The notes under the pieces: model-generated | Told to the model about the DNA's origin: nothing | Databases searched by the model: none | What the model saw: only the letters and a program-made list of their open reading frames with translations | Made by a program: the position numbers and the translations under genes | Part shown: positions 42,907 to 55,200 of the stretch, one piece after another | Layout of the letters: each line of letters opens with the position of its first letter | Position numbering within the stretch: position 1 is the first letter of the stretch | Source: Climacium dendroides | Taxonomy: Eukaryota > Streptophyta > Bryopsida > Hypnales > Climaciaceae | Assembly: GCA_950106755.1 (NCBI GenBank) | Contig: OX467088.1 | Coordinates: forward strand, 10,462,001 to 10,526,000 | DNA: 64,000 nt | Direction: 5' to 3'

Positions 42907-42911
42907 TAATG

Positions 42912-44637
42912 TGTGAATCACCATATTGGTTTACCTTCAAGATAATTGAAAATATATTAAATATGTATGAGGTTTTATGTTCAAAAGTGTTAGTAATTTA
43001 AATTAAACTATAACCATTAGTTAGAAGGCTTTTAGTGCATAGGAAAAGAAATTAGATCAAAAGTGCAAACTAAAGAAATACAAAAGGTACAAAATACAAA
43101 AGTGAAGTAAAAACAAAGATGTGAAGTTGTAAATGAGTCTAAATATGAATTTAAAACTACCAAAAAAAAGAAACATGAGAAGCACAAAGGATGTTAGTAA
43201 ACTTAGATTACTAGGAAAACATTAACATAGGGATAGAAGCACTAAATTAGGCAAAGAATAGTAATTAAATGATTTTTTAGTAAATTAGTGATGGATGAAA
43301 GTGATTAGAAGTGTTAGTTAGTTAGGAAGTTGGGGTAATAAGAAAATTAGGATTATGAGCACAAACTCTCTCTCTCTCTCTCTTTCCTGGGTGTCTGGGT
43401 GTCCATGTATGTTTGGAAGGTGTGTGAAGCAAGAGGTGAAAAATGAACAAAAGATACTAGAACAAGGATTGCAAGGAGTTAGATTAGGAATATAGGCAAT
43501 TTTTTGAGTAGGTCACTCATTTTCTATGCAAAAAATGGGTGAAAAAAGTGGCATTTGGGGGTCAGATGGAAAGGGTGCTTGAGAATGAGGGGAAAATTTG
43601 GAGTGAGATTGAATAGCAAACTTTGATGGGCAATTGTGGGCGCATGAAAAATTGGATGGAGCTGACTTTTGGATAGGTGGTGTGTCTTGAAGTTAGCTTT
43701 CCGAAAAGCTATAACTTGCCCCAATCAAAGTAAGGAAGAGTTCGGGGCAACTGATTTGGTGCATAGAGGATCTGCTGCCGCAACAATTGGGAGCAGTAAC
43801 TTTGACAGGCGATGTCGAGAGCACAAGAGATCATGTAGAGCTGATTTTCAAAAAGATGGTGAGTCTTGAAGTTAGCTTTCCGCAAAGCTATAACTCGCTC
43901 CAATCTAAGCAAGGACGAGTTTGGGACAACTAATTTGGTGCACAAAGGGTCTACTGTTGCTACAATTGAGAGCAACAACTTTGACAAGCAATTGTGGGAG
44001 CATGGGAGATTGGATGGAGCTGATTTTTAGAAAAGTAGTGCATCTTGAAGTAAGCTTTCCGAAGAGCTATGATTTGACCTATTTGGAATTAGTATGAAGA
44101 AATGACGGTTGTTTTTGTGCAAAGAGGTCTATTGCCCTCTAAGAGGAGGTACAAGTTGAGGTTTGTGATATGTTTTTGACTTGTAATTAAACCATTGCAA
44201 TTTTCATTGCACATTGTTATGAAGCATGTTGTGAGCTACTTGCATGTTGAATGGGGTGTGGAGATGAATGGAATGCTGGAATTTTGGATTAACTCTTTTT
44301 TAGGGCCCAATTGGGTGCCCTAACGATATTTTTGAGGACAAACTTAGGTCTTAATGTTAAACCATGGAATTTAGGGTGATTTGCAACTACTTGTGACCAA
44401 GGCATGTGAAATTGGTAGATTTATAGGATGGTATTGTGTACTGGATTCACTAATTAGGACTAGATCAGGACCTCTTTTGGTACCAAAATGGTGATTTTAG
44501 AGGAATTTTGGGCATAAGATGTGCCTAAGGTTATTGGAGTCCATTGTTTGGAGGCATTTAGATTTAGGTGGGTCCCATACATTCCTTTTGGCCCAACTTT
44601 GTGGATGGATTTTGCCTCGCGATGAAATTCACTCACA
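42912..44637 (-). mobile_element. Solo LTR, copy 2 (1,726 bp, TSD TAATG)
   Basis: It starts TGTGAATCACCATATTGG and ends GAAATTCACTCACA, flanked by TAATG at 42,907-42,911 and 44,638-44,642. It belongs to the same family as 5,401-7,120 (inverted) and 53,791-55,540. Diverged tandem units of about 185 bp (CTTGAAGTTAGCTTTCCG ... GGAGC-GATTTT) are visible from 43,640 to 44,080. A (CT)n run lies at 43,367-43,384. It contains no genes. Confidence 0.93.
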
Positions 44638-44860
44638 TAATGTGTGTGCAATGCAATTGCACAATGTTTTAATCAACATCAAAATGCTATGTAATATAGA
44701 GAATACATCTGGGCAAAAACTCGGAGGTAGTAGAAGCATGAAGCTTTTCGCTTGTAATCATGGCGCTTGCATCTAAAGAGAGCTACTTGGTACCCACCCA
44801 AACTAAGGGGCTTTCTTCTATTTACAAGTTGGAGTGTATGGTCAAAGATGTAGAACAAGC

Positions 44861-45063
44861 CACTACAAGAGAAAAAGGTGTTTTAAGTAGTGTCCTAGAC
44901 ATCATGTCTTTTAAGTAACATCTTTTAAGTAAGTTTTTAAGTAAACTTTTACTAAAAAGACTATCATTTTAGTAAAATTTTATTTAAAAACTTACTTAAA
45001 AGACGTTACTTAAAAGACATGATGTCTAGGACACTACTTAAAACACCCCTTTCTTTTGTAATG
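44861..45063. mobile_element. CACTA-type hairpin MITE, 203 bp, TSD AGC
   Basis: The left end is CACTACAAGAGAAAAAGG, the En/Spm-CACTA terminus. The right end in reverse complement is CATTACAAAAGAAAGGGG. The flanks are the 3-bp duplication AGC (44,858-44,860 and 45,064-45,066), the length typical of this superfamily. The two halves are almost perfectly complementary over about 80 bp each, around a short centre near 44,965, so the element folds into one long hairpin. Confidence 0.92.
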
Positions 45064-45066
45064 AGC

Positions 45067-46857
45067 CAAACTTCTAGTAGATGATGGCGTCATGCACTAT
45101 GTGCACTTCCTGGAATATAACATGACATTACACCATCAAATGAATTGTTTTAGTGTTCATTTACTTATCCATAGCTTATAAGGCAATCATATCACCCAAG
45201 ATTCTTGAGTCGTAGAATCTTTTATCCACCAACTTTATTAGGGCCTTATAATGGAAGGCCAATGGAAACCACCTAGGACTCTGATTTACAAACTCATGAT
45301 TTTCTTTAGAGAAAACACTCCACCTTTGTAGGTAGTCTCCATAGACAACAAATGGGTGCCTAATGCTTGTGTACTTGTAGAGGAAAACATTAGTGAAGGG
45401 ATTCTGGAAGACATGGCAAGTAAATAAGATGACAAAAAGGACATCAAAGGAGACACTAGGGCCAATCTAGAGTTATTCAGACAATCAATAGTATTCTTGT
45501 TGTCTTCTTCATTCTTGTTCATATCTTTTAGGCACAATTTGTTGTGAAGTACATCCTAGAATTGAATCATTTCATCTTTCTTTGGTTCTTGAGAAGATAT
45601 TTGAATTGCCTCATAATTATTTTGTCTAACAAATGGCGTGTGTGTTCTAGAAGAGTTTGCATCTATGATATGGTGTCATATTATGTAAGCAAATAAGTTG
45701 CCAAATCTCAAATTGAGAACATAATAAGAAAGTGTGTTATACTCCTACTTGAAAGTTGCAAGCATATGGTCTTATGATGTGTTTTTGAGTTGTTTCTACA
45801 CGTACAACAAAATGACAATATTTTTGCTACTGAAAACAAAAATTGTACATCCAAAAATAACGTAATTGAATGTTTTTTGAAATAATACTAAGTGTGACAT
45901 ATCTTACATGATGTACAACTTCAAGTGAATTAAAAGAAGTTCAATCAAATAAGAGCTAATGTGCAACAATATGGCAATTTTGATTAGAATTGGTTCAATT
46001 TTTTCCTCTTAGATTATTTTTTCCATTTTCTAGTTTGCATTTTACCATTTGTTCTTGTAAGGCTTTTGTAGTTTGTTATAATTCCTTGAAATTTGACATA
46101 GAAATTAGAAATTGACAACAATTAGAATTGTTTGTGTGTAGAAGGCCACATTCAAATCATAGCTTTTGTTCTAAAGTCTTTTTGGATAGTGAGACATTAT
46201 AGAAGCAAAGGTAGGCATCAATTGATGTTGAAATGGGTCCGCAGTATAACATTCAGAAAGCCTTTACTATTGTTGCCTTCAAGTCCTCTCTATGAAGTTC
46301 ATCCAACAATATTTATTGCTATTGATCATTGCTATTGATTATTAGGGTAGTTGCAAGAAACACTTGTCATTTTGGGTTCAAAACAATCTATTTCAATGAG
46401 TATTGTGACTTTTGGAGTAAACTTTTTTTAAATGAAATAAAATATGGATAATCTATTAAGCATTGAAAATAGTATGTTTCTAAAATTTCAAACCTAAAAA
46501 AACTTATCTATAAAAGTTATACACAAAAAAAGCATGATAGAAAATTGTGTTCTTTGTACTTGCACAAAGGTAGCGCATTTTAAGCACATGTGGAAGGTGG
46601 AAATTCTGTTATTTGTAGAAATTTCTTCTTAAATTTGTGCAACTTTAGTAGAAGTCCTTATATTTCAATTATGAGCTTTAAATTTGCATTTTTGGATCAA
46701 AAATAGTACTACCTCCCTCCAAAAAAAATGACCAAAGTAGACATCTAATTAATGGCTATTCAAAAATAGAAAAATGATTTCTTTAAATTCAAAAAATTAC
46801 TTAATGTCTACAACTACTATATGTACCTTCATTTCAAATTTCATATAGTACCGACAT
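45067..46857. other. Intergenic
   Basis: No gene, domain or clear repeat is recognised. The open frames at 45,286-45,537 (minus) and 46,132-46,338 (plus) have no known features. Confidence 0.4.
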
Positions 46858-47099
46858 GGGAAATTTCATGAAAATGGCAATTAGTCCATGAAAATGGCAC
46901 AAAGGGGGATTGCAAAATAGCATAAATTCATACAAAGATGGCACAGGGGTGAAGAAACATGGGAGTTGTGTTGCAATTTGGACTTGTTGGGGATAGAATT
47001 GGTACATCTATGAAGTTGACATGCCAAGAAGCGCTGTTATATGTGCTCTTGACTTGTGTAAATGGCATGCGGAACATCGCAATTTTAATGAAATTCCCC
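46858..47099. mobile_element. MITE with GGGAAATTTCATGAAAATGG ends
   Basis: The left end GGGAAATTTCATGAAAATGG is matched by the reverse complement of the right end AATTTTAATGAAATTCCCC. It aligns with 27,210-27,587 over its whole length (shared GATGGCAC, AACATGGGAGTTGTGTTGCA, GTGTAAATGGCATGCGGAA) and lacks that copy's internal duplication. Confidence 0.75.
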
Positions 47100-47609
47100 A
47101 TCAACATACTACGCAAAAGTTGTAACCAAAAAAACACTTGTTCAATAAAAAGGGAGAAAAAATAGGACAAGTGTTTCTTGCAATCATCCATTGCTATAAT
47201 TGATTAAAATTCATTTTTATTGTATTTTCACTAGTTACTTTGATTATTTGTTCTTTTATTCATTTAATTAATAATTTCTTATTAATAATTTTTTGTAAAC
47301 CATTCACCATTTTCATGCCTCTTGTCATGTGCCCCTATGGGAAATGTTATGACGTGAAATATTCTACATTTCATTGGGAGAAAGCCTAGTTCAACTAGCA
47401 ACTATTGAATGTTATAAATTGTCTTTTTGATTGCAAAACATCTTCCTAATTGTTGAACTATGTAAAGATGATGCGGACTAGAGTGGTCCAATGAATGAGA
47501 AAGAATACTTCTATATAAGATAGAAGTACATGTGTTCATCCTTGGAATTTTGTGCAAATTAAAGGAAAATTCTTGCACTCAAGTTCTTTGAAAATTTCTT
47601 GTTCGGGAA

Positions 47610-47880
47610 GTAGCTTGAATGTTGATGTGATGTTGACAAATGTGACAATAGGAGCTTATGCAAAGATAAATTGCAGCTCATTTTGCCATCTAAGCCCCCT
47701 TTCAAACCTCAACAATTTGCAATGTGCATAGTTGTAGAGAACTTTGTATATAAGATAGAAGTACATATACAAATTAACTTTGGATCTAAAATTGATGCAC
47801 ATGATGCAATCTTTCTCAGCAAGGAAGCTCCAATCAATAAGGTTTACACTACCATAGTCAATATCCTCATATTTTTTTGG
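47610..47880 (+). pseudogene. GT29 sialyltransferase-like exon relic
   Basis: It matches 21,815-22,070, with [22 protein letters not shown], then INFGSKIDAHDAIF and EAPINKVY. The sialylmotif L core (VGNSGDLL) is replaced by about 25 foreign bases (TATATAAGATAGAAGTACAT) that also occur at 47,513-47,532. No other GT29 exons follow. It is a second, older copy of the motif L exon. Confidence 0.8.
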
Positions 47881-48175
47881 TGACCAAATTTTTAGATTTG
47901 CCATGTGAAAAGAGGATTGAAAGACTTCAAATCACTATCATAGTTTTGACACCCTCTTGATCAAGCACTATAATCTTTCAATTCATAAGTGATATAGTTT
48001 TTTGTTTTTTTCCCTATGTGATCTCTAACATGTCTAGTTTGAGTTTATATAGTTATTATTCAAAAAAATTGGTGCAAGTTATCAAAATGTTGGCTTTTTG
48101 TTCAATTTAGAGCAAATTTCTAAAAGCTCAAAAAAGGCCTTGCCACCTTGAACATTTAGGAGTTACCCTTCAATA
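47880..48175 (-). mobile_element. Partial TTAA-type MITE
   Basis: In reverse complement it matches 27,917-28,195 and 29,525-29,680 (CCTTGAACATTTAGGAG end, GCTTTTTGTTCAATTTAGAG, ATGTCTAGTTTGAGTTTATA). It abuts the GT29 relic. Only about one half of the element is present. Confidence 0.6.
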
Positions 48176-49520
48176 GACCATGGATGTGTAGTCTTTATGT
48201 GACTAATTTGATCAATCATATTGTGAATTTTAAATACATTTCATTTGGGACCAAATTATACATCGGTAATTTAAACACATATTGCACGTGAAGATTAAAA
48301 AAAAATACATGTAGTTGGACAAAGAAGTGCCTCATGTGACCATTTCAATACTAGTATAATAATATGAGGTCTGCAGGTCTTCTCCATTCATGTTCCCATC
48401 TTTGAAACACAATTTTGTTGTGAAATATGTTCTAGAATTGAATCATGTGGTCTTTCTTTGGCTCTTGAGAAGATACTTGGATTGCCTTAGAATCATAACA
48501 ACATATTCTATGGCAACAAATTCCTATTTTGATTAATTACTAATGGGAGCAGCTATCCTCATTTTCCAAATTTCTTTGGAAATTGTGCACAGCTGAGCGA
48601 TATTCAGTAGGCATGCACAGCCCACCTCATTTCTTGCTGGATTTGTGGTATGTCATTCTCAGTTCTACCTCGTCTCAAAGTACAAATTGACGTTCTAATT
48701 TCAACGAAGGTTCTAATTTCAATCTATTTTGAACGTTGGCAAGTAGGTTTTGGTAATAAGTTAGTAGTGATCACCTCATACCTTTTCCAAAAATTATGTT
48801 CACTTACCTTTTAGGTTATATTTCCAAAGTATCAAGGCAACAAACTTATACTGCTAGAGTTTGTGTTGGTGGTCTTATTATGCTACTATTACACGTACAC
48901 ACCTTACAAGTATACACCTTTTACTTTAGTCCTCCACATTACATATGATATCTGCAACATACTGCTACCGGTACATTAGCACAAGAAAGACACTTCACAT
49001 TAGTCTTGTTTCTGTTTTCTCATTGTGAACTGTTGAAAAAACTTGATGTGGACAGTGATGCGCTGACCCCAGGGAAGTTTTTTATAAACCTGTCAACTAT
49101 TACAATGTTAATAGCAAGAATGTCCTATCCAAGGGTGGAAACTAATCAATGTATGTCTTTTCTAATTATTTTTCAAATTTCTATGTTTGTTGTGTGATTG
49201 AATCATACGTATTTTGCATTTTTGAGTGTTGGCACAAAGAATTACAGATGGTCAGTGGCCTGTTCTCCAAGACCGCCTCTAGCTGCACTTGTTGTTGTCA
49301 TTGTATGCACTTCTTATCCCTGTGTGAAGCTTCTTGTCTGTTGACCTAATCTTTTTGTTGCAGCCCTTGAATGTGAACATTGCTTCTGGTTTGTTCAAGG
49401 CTGTATAAATCTCGTTGTTCCTGCTGAGAATATACAAATGGCAACAAAGGCACAGAGTCTGACAATAGTGTGTTTCAAATACAGTCAGTGTTTTGTAATC
49501 AGAAACATGAATTCCTCCTT
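48176..49520. other. Intergenic
   Basis: No recognisable gene. Bases 48,380-48,500 resemble 45,490-45,620 (ATTGAATCAT-TCTTTCTTTGG and GAGAAGATA-TTG). Open frames at 49,006-49,197 and 49,149-49,349 show no domain. Confidence 0.4.
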
Positions 49521-49524
49521 GAAC

Positions 49525-49880
49525 ATGGCCATCACTCCATACTGGACCGTTTATTTGGTGAGTTTGCTATCCTTTGGATAATTCAATCAATGCAACTTAG
49601 GCATAAACTTGTGATATAACCTATGATTTCCTTCCCTGTGCACACATGTTATCTTATTTTCTTTCAAGGTACTTGGACACTACTTCCGGCCATACATGGC
49701 AGCTAGGATTGGCTCAATTGTGTTCTTCACACATCAGCGTGCAAGGAAATGATCCTCTTATTTGTTAAGTCAGATGCAACATTCATTCAAGTTCTGAGCG
49801 TCCTACTATCCTCCACTCTATTTTTGTTGACATGGTTCCAACATGTAGATGAAAATTTCTAAAAGTTTTGTAATTGCAGA
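49525..49880 (+). repeat. Duplicated segment, copy 1 (partner 56,627-57,100)
   Basis: Both copies start GGCCATCACTC and share GTGATTTCCTT-CCTGT, TTTTCTTTCAAGGTA-TGGACACTA, CAGCGTGCAAGGAAA-ATCCTCTT, ATGCAACATTCATT and CTCCACTCTATTTTTGT. They could be remnants of a gene with an acceptor at TTTCTTTCAAG, but no protein could be recognised. Confidence 0.65.
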
Positions 49881-50379
49881 CTTTCCTCCCTGTAGTGATT
49901 AGTCGGACCAATATTCCTCCAGTTAACCCTTAATTCCCACTAAAGACCAACTTAGAATAAACTACTCGAGAATTATTCCCTCGAGGACTCGAGGCTCACG
50001 GATCTATAGGCTCCTTTAGATCTAAGCTTTCCCTTTCTCTCCTACTTTCTAATCCGGATTAGAGGTCCGGTCCAACTACTAGTGCCGGACGGGTTCCGGA
50101 AAAGTCCGGAAACCGTTTAGTTGTTCCTTCCGGGATCCCTAGATTTAGATGACAAGTGGTCAGATCCACCATCCGGATGTTTACCGTGTCTGGAAACACT
50201 GACTCTCTCTCTCTCTCTCCCTACTAATACTAACTTAATCTTTAGGGACCGGAAATATCCTGCTGTTCTGTCACCTCACAAATCCGAAATACTTACCGGA
50301 CCAAGTCACGCAGGGACGGTCAAGGACTACAACGACATTCTAACATCAACCCAACATTGAGACTCCCATCGACTAGGTG

Positions 50380-51527
50380 TGTCACACCCCTATCTACTTG
50401 GGGTGCTCAATGAACCTTAGTGCGCAAGGGGGGACCTTGGAGGTGACTTCCCAAGCCTTGCAATAAACTAGGTAGGGAGAATGGAGAGACTCCCGATCAA
50501 ACAGGGCGCAATGACGCCTTGGTTTTGAAGTGGACATGAGAGTGTCATATATTCTTGAAAAGCTCTTGACAATACGCTTCTAATGGCACAAAGAACGCGA
50601 AATTTGGAGTTGTGAGCTAAAAGTTATGGCTGTTCAAAGTTGACTGGGTCCCGAGGGCGCTGGGACATTTGTAGGCTAGGTGTGAGGGGTTCCCAATGAA
50701 TCCCACAAGAAAGTATGGCATGGGACATATCTTTGGAAAGCTATGAACACAAGGAACCTAGAATGACAAGCATTACGAGGTTCTAAGACATGAGTCAAAA
50801 GTTATGGCAAAAAAAAGAGCCGTGGTGAAGGCGTGACGCCTCCCCTAGTGAATCCGAATCTTTAGAGGGCCATAACATTGCGAGAACTTGTCCAAATGGG
50901 ATGAGTGAGCAGTTCATAGGCATCTACTCGTCGCTTAGATGTCTAAAATGGGCTCGCATGTTGGATTTGGAGCTTTGAGAGCAAAGTTACACCGGTTGGA
51001 AGTTTGGGAGCCCAAACGGTGACGTAACTTGGCGATTTGGGTTGGAAGTGGGTGGTCTTCCACAACCCAAGGTTATCCAAGGACTTCCTTTGACTTAGGA
51101 TGGGGAGGTCTGCCGAATACCACAGAGAGTACTATAAGAGGGGTTGGTCTTCTTCCTCCCTCCCTCTTGAAGCCTTGGTGAGTCCCGGTGACTTATGGTT
51201 GGTGGTGGTGACTTCACCACCACTTCAAGGCACCATGGGACACTTGTGTGTGTCCCGTGGCATCGGTTGGGTGGAGTCCCGCTCCTTGCTAGGCCTCCTT
51301 GGATGTGTCCCGAGTTGTGAGCGCCGGTTACCTCTAGTGAATGAGTAGCAAATGCAAAAAGGGCTAGCATGGAGTAGGGCGATACTCAAGGGCGGTTAGG
51401 ACCATGGTGAGTAGTGCCACCATGGGTCCATGCACATTAAGGTGGAAGTTCCGCCCCATGTTACAAAGTGACATGCCCGGTGTCACGATGGGAGTATGTG
51501 CTAGTAGTCCCGGTGACTGGGACTTGA
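50380..51527 (+). mobile_element. Candidate LTR inside the GC-rich island
   Basis: It begins TGTCACACCCCTATC and ends GGGACTTGACA, with a TATA-like ACTATAAGAG near 51,131 and abundant GGTCCCGG/GTCCCG motifs. These are LTR-like, but no target duplication or primer-binding site could be identified and no second copy is in the window. Confidence 0.35.
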
Positions 51528-52278
51528 CAAACTGAGTTGGAAATGGGGACTAACACTGTGTGTGCTTGGCATGTGTAGTGTTAAGCAGTTGGTGACCAAG
51601 TGATGCTGTAAGTGGATTGGAGTGAACCTAGTGAGCTGCTCGAAGCTATTAGGTATCATTTGGATCACGACCGGGTAGATATCCTCGCACTCTTTTGGGC
51701 ATTACACCAAGGCTTTGACTCCGTCTATAGGAGAATTCCAGTATTCGAAATTCGAGCACGTCTTGAAAACTCCCGTACACGGAAGCTGCTAACAACTTCT
51801 CAGACACCCTCCTACACGAGGCCATATCTTCCTCTCAGGCTACCGACATCCAAGCAGACAACACACTAACACTACCTCTGGAATAATTCGGCCGATCTCT
51901 CCATCAATCTAATGACGTCCGGAACTACTCACAAGTCGACTCTTGCTACTCCAGGTATGTTCTCAGCATCCGGAAAAGGCACGAATGGACCCACACCTAT
52001 ACAAGTATGCACCAAGTACAAGAAGGAAGAGAATGAAAAGCCTCCAAACTCTTTGCATTAAGCTCAAAAAGGTACAAATTGAAAATAACATGGTGAGTGA
52101 GTGTGAATGACCACAAAGGTCCACCAAAATCTAACTTATACTAAACCTAACATCACCTTCAAAAATCCCACAAAACATTCCTACTGGTCCACTAGATTTC
52201 CGGTAATCCACTAGATCGTATTTTTCCGGCTTGGTGGCCGGACTCTGGTACTGTCACAAGTATGTACAAAACTGTTTC

Positions 52279-55200
52279 CTATTCCCCTGCATCCTTACCC
52301 TTAGGAGGAATAATTTCTTTTAACAGGTCCTGATATATCTCTTTCTGGGTACTTCCTGGAGGAAACATATCAAGGCCTCTTGCTCCCCAACTTGGACCTC
52401 TCGTGATACCAGTTCCTCTGTTTGCATTCCGGGTTTCGACTATCGGAACTTCCGGACTTCCTCGGGAATCTTTCCAGGTACTTTTATAGCGGGGAGAAGA
52501 CTGAACAGACCGAATCCCCCTAGTCTCCAGAGGAGTACTTATACGGTCAATGATCGGATTCTCTTGGAGGAGGTCCTCACTGCCCTTAAGTACAACGGTA
52601 CTCCAATCCACTCCTCCTGGTCTCTCCGGTGGTGGTGAAAGCTCTGGGACAAGCGGTACCACCGGCGACACTTCTGTAACAACGGATTCCGGAAGAACAC
52701 TTTCCTCCGGAATTGTCAAGGTATGTACGAGAGAGAAGGAGGAGGGTCTACCGGATTTGGCTCTACGGGTACCAAATACTCCACTAGTTCCCACATCTCT
52801 GCTTGCGATGCGTCCATCCGTCTCGCTTGCTCCAGTAGACACTTGACTATGGGCACCCGGCTTGAGCTTGCGGCTACATCAAAGTTGGCTTCAAACAACC
52901 GAGCCTTATTAATATAGTCCACCGGAATCTCCAAGGAACTCCGGAGCTGGGTCACACTCCGGCATAGTGCCTCCATCTGCCGGCGGTGCTCTTCTTCCAC
53001 GACTTTGGCCTTCTCTTGGGCCATCCGCAGCTTGTTCTCCAACTGGGCACAAGTGGATTCCGACTCTTGGGCTCATTCCAACAAAGTCCGATTCTCCACT
53101 CGTAAAGCGCCTGCCTCCGTCACCATCTTCTTTTGTTCCTCGATCAGAATGGTGTTTTGTTTCTCGGCCGTCACTAAAGCGTTCGTCCTCCGAAAGATGG
53201 CGTTCCGGTCGGTCAGTGCCATCTTCCGGCACATCCGTTTGAAGGTCTTCTCATAGTTTTGGAGAATTTTCATGAGGTCGTCAACCCGCCACACAATGTG
53301 TTGGGCTAGTTCCGAAATATCCTCAAAGGGCGACCCCTCTAGTCGGAGTTCAGTCCTTTCTTTCTCCTCTGCCTCTATAGAATTAGTCCGGGAGGGACCA
53401 ACTGCTGGCTGAGAAGGTTTGGCTTCTTGCTGAGAAGGTCAAGCTTCTTCTTTCCGATCCGGAGCATCTTCCTTCGTTTGCTCTGGAGTGGAAGGATCCC
53501 CTGTTGACATCACCGATGGAGTCACCTGCCGCTAGGACTTTTTCTTCAAAGGAGTGGACTGCTCCTCGTCTTCCGTCTCCTTGTCATCCGGTCCTTCCTA
53601 GTGAGAAGGTTCTTCTCCTCCGTACTTCTGGAGCTGAATCAACTCCAGATAGGCTTCCTCCTCTTTTGACTTGAATAAGGAATGGTGGGAATACAGGTGG
53701 GAGACACAAGCCGGAAGAGGGCTCCCACCCTTCTTCCCCTATTAGAGAGAATGCACGAGATCCACTACTAATTCAAAGATGATGAACGCCATTGAACCAT
53801 AATATTGGTTCACCTTTAAGATCATTGAAAATATAAAAACTATGTATGAGATTTGAAGTTCAAAGGTGTTAGTACATTAGAACAAACTATAATGACCAGT
53901 TAGAAGAGTTTTAGTACATAGGACAAGAAACTAGATCAAAATTTCAACCCAAAATATTTAAAAAGATAAAAAATACAAAAAGGAATTGAAAATAAGGATT
54001 AGAAGTTGAAAATGAATCTAAATATAAATCAAAAACCAACAAAAAAGAAGAAATATGAAAAGCACAAAAGAAGTTATCAAACTTAAAACTACTATGAGAA
54101 AACTAACATAGTGGTAGAAACTCTAATTTAGGCAATTAGTAATGATTTAATGAAATTTCAGTAAATTAGCTTGGATGAAAGTGATTAGGAGTGTTAGTTA
54201 GTTAGTTAGTTAGTTAGTTGGGGGAAAAGGTCAAATTAGGGTTAGAAGTCCTTTCCCCTCTCTCCTTTCTCTCTTGTATTTTCTTTTGCTCTTTTGTGTG
54301 TATGTGTGTGTGTGTTTTGGGGGAAACAATGAGTGCAATGAGTTGAATTAGGATCATAGACAATCAGTCGAATAGGTTTTCACTAAATTGAAGTGACAAT
54401 TGGGTGAAAAATGGAGGTGGTTGAGGTTAGATGGAGGGTTGAATGAGAGAACATGAAGAGGGGTTAGGTTTTGAGAATTGCCATTAGAACTGCCAACTTG
54501 AGAAGCGATTACGGGTGGACAGTACAAGGGATGGAGCTGAAATTTGGAGGATGAGTGTGTCTTGAAGTTACCTTTCCAAAAAGGTATGGCTCAACTCATT
54601 TGGAGCTAAAATGAAGAATTGGAAGCCGTTTTTGTGAAAGGTGGTCTGCTGCCACGGCAAATCAAGGTCACCAACTTTGGCAAGTCATCGCGGAGGAATG
54701 GAAAGTCAATTAAGGCTGAATTTTGGGTAGAAGTTGCATCATCAAGTGGGATTTTTATAAAGATCAAGATCTCCCAATTTGGAGTAACAATGAAGAAATG
54801 GTGGCTATTTTTGTGGAGGGAGGTCAGCTGCCGCCTTCAAATGGAGCTACAACTTTGAGGAGCGATTGCAGAAGATTGGCAAGGTTTTTTGAAGTGAAAT
54901 TTGGAGGGAGAATGGATCGTGAAGTTAGCTTTACAAAGTGCTAAATCTCGCTGGATTTGAAGCAAGGAAAGATAAATGGCAGCCATTTTGGTGGAGAGAG
55001 TCCAACTGCCTCATGGGTGGCAATTCGGGTTGTGCTCCTCCGTGTTTTGTGACTTCAACCAAGTTTAAATGTAATCTTGATTACAATCTATGTTGAGTGT
55101 TGCATTTTTGAGTATATATCTATGGTCTTTCACAATTTGGATGCTTAAAACTCTTGCATGATTGGTGAAAGGTCCATGGGGGAGTCCGTGGTTGAATTTA

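Noticed and set aside
52550..53256. Plus-strand open frames in the GC-rich island
   Set aside because: The minus strand gives the coherent coiled-coil and gag-like reading. The plus frames are GC-rich shadows.
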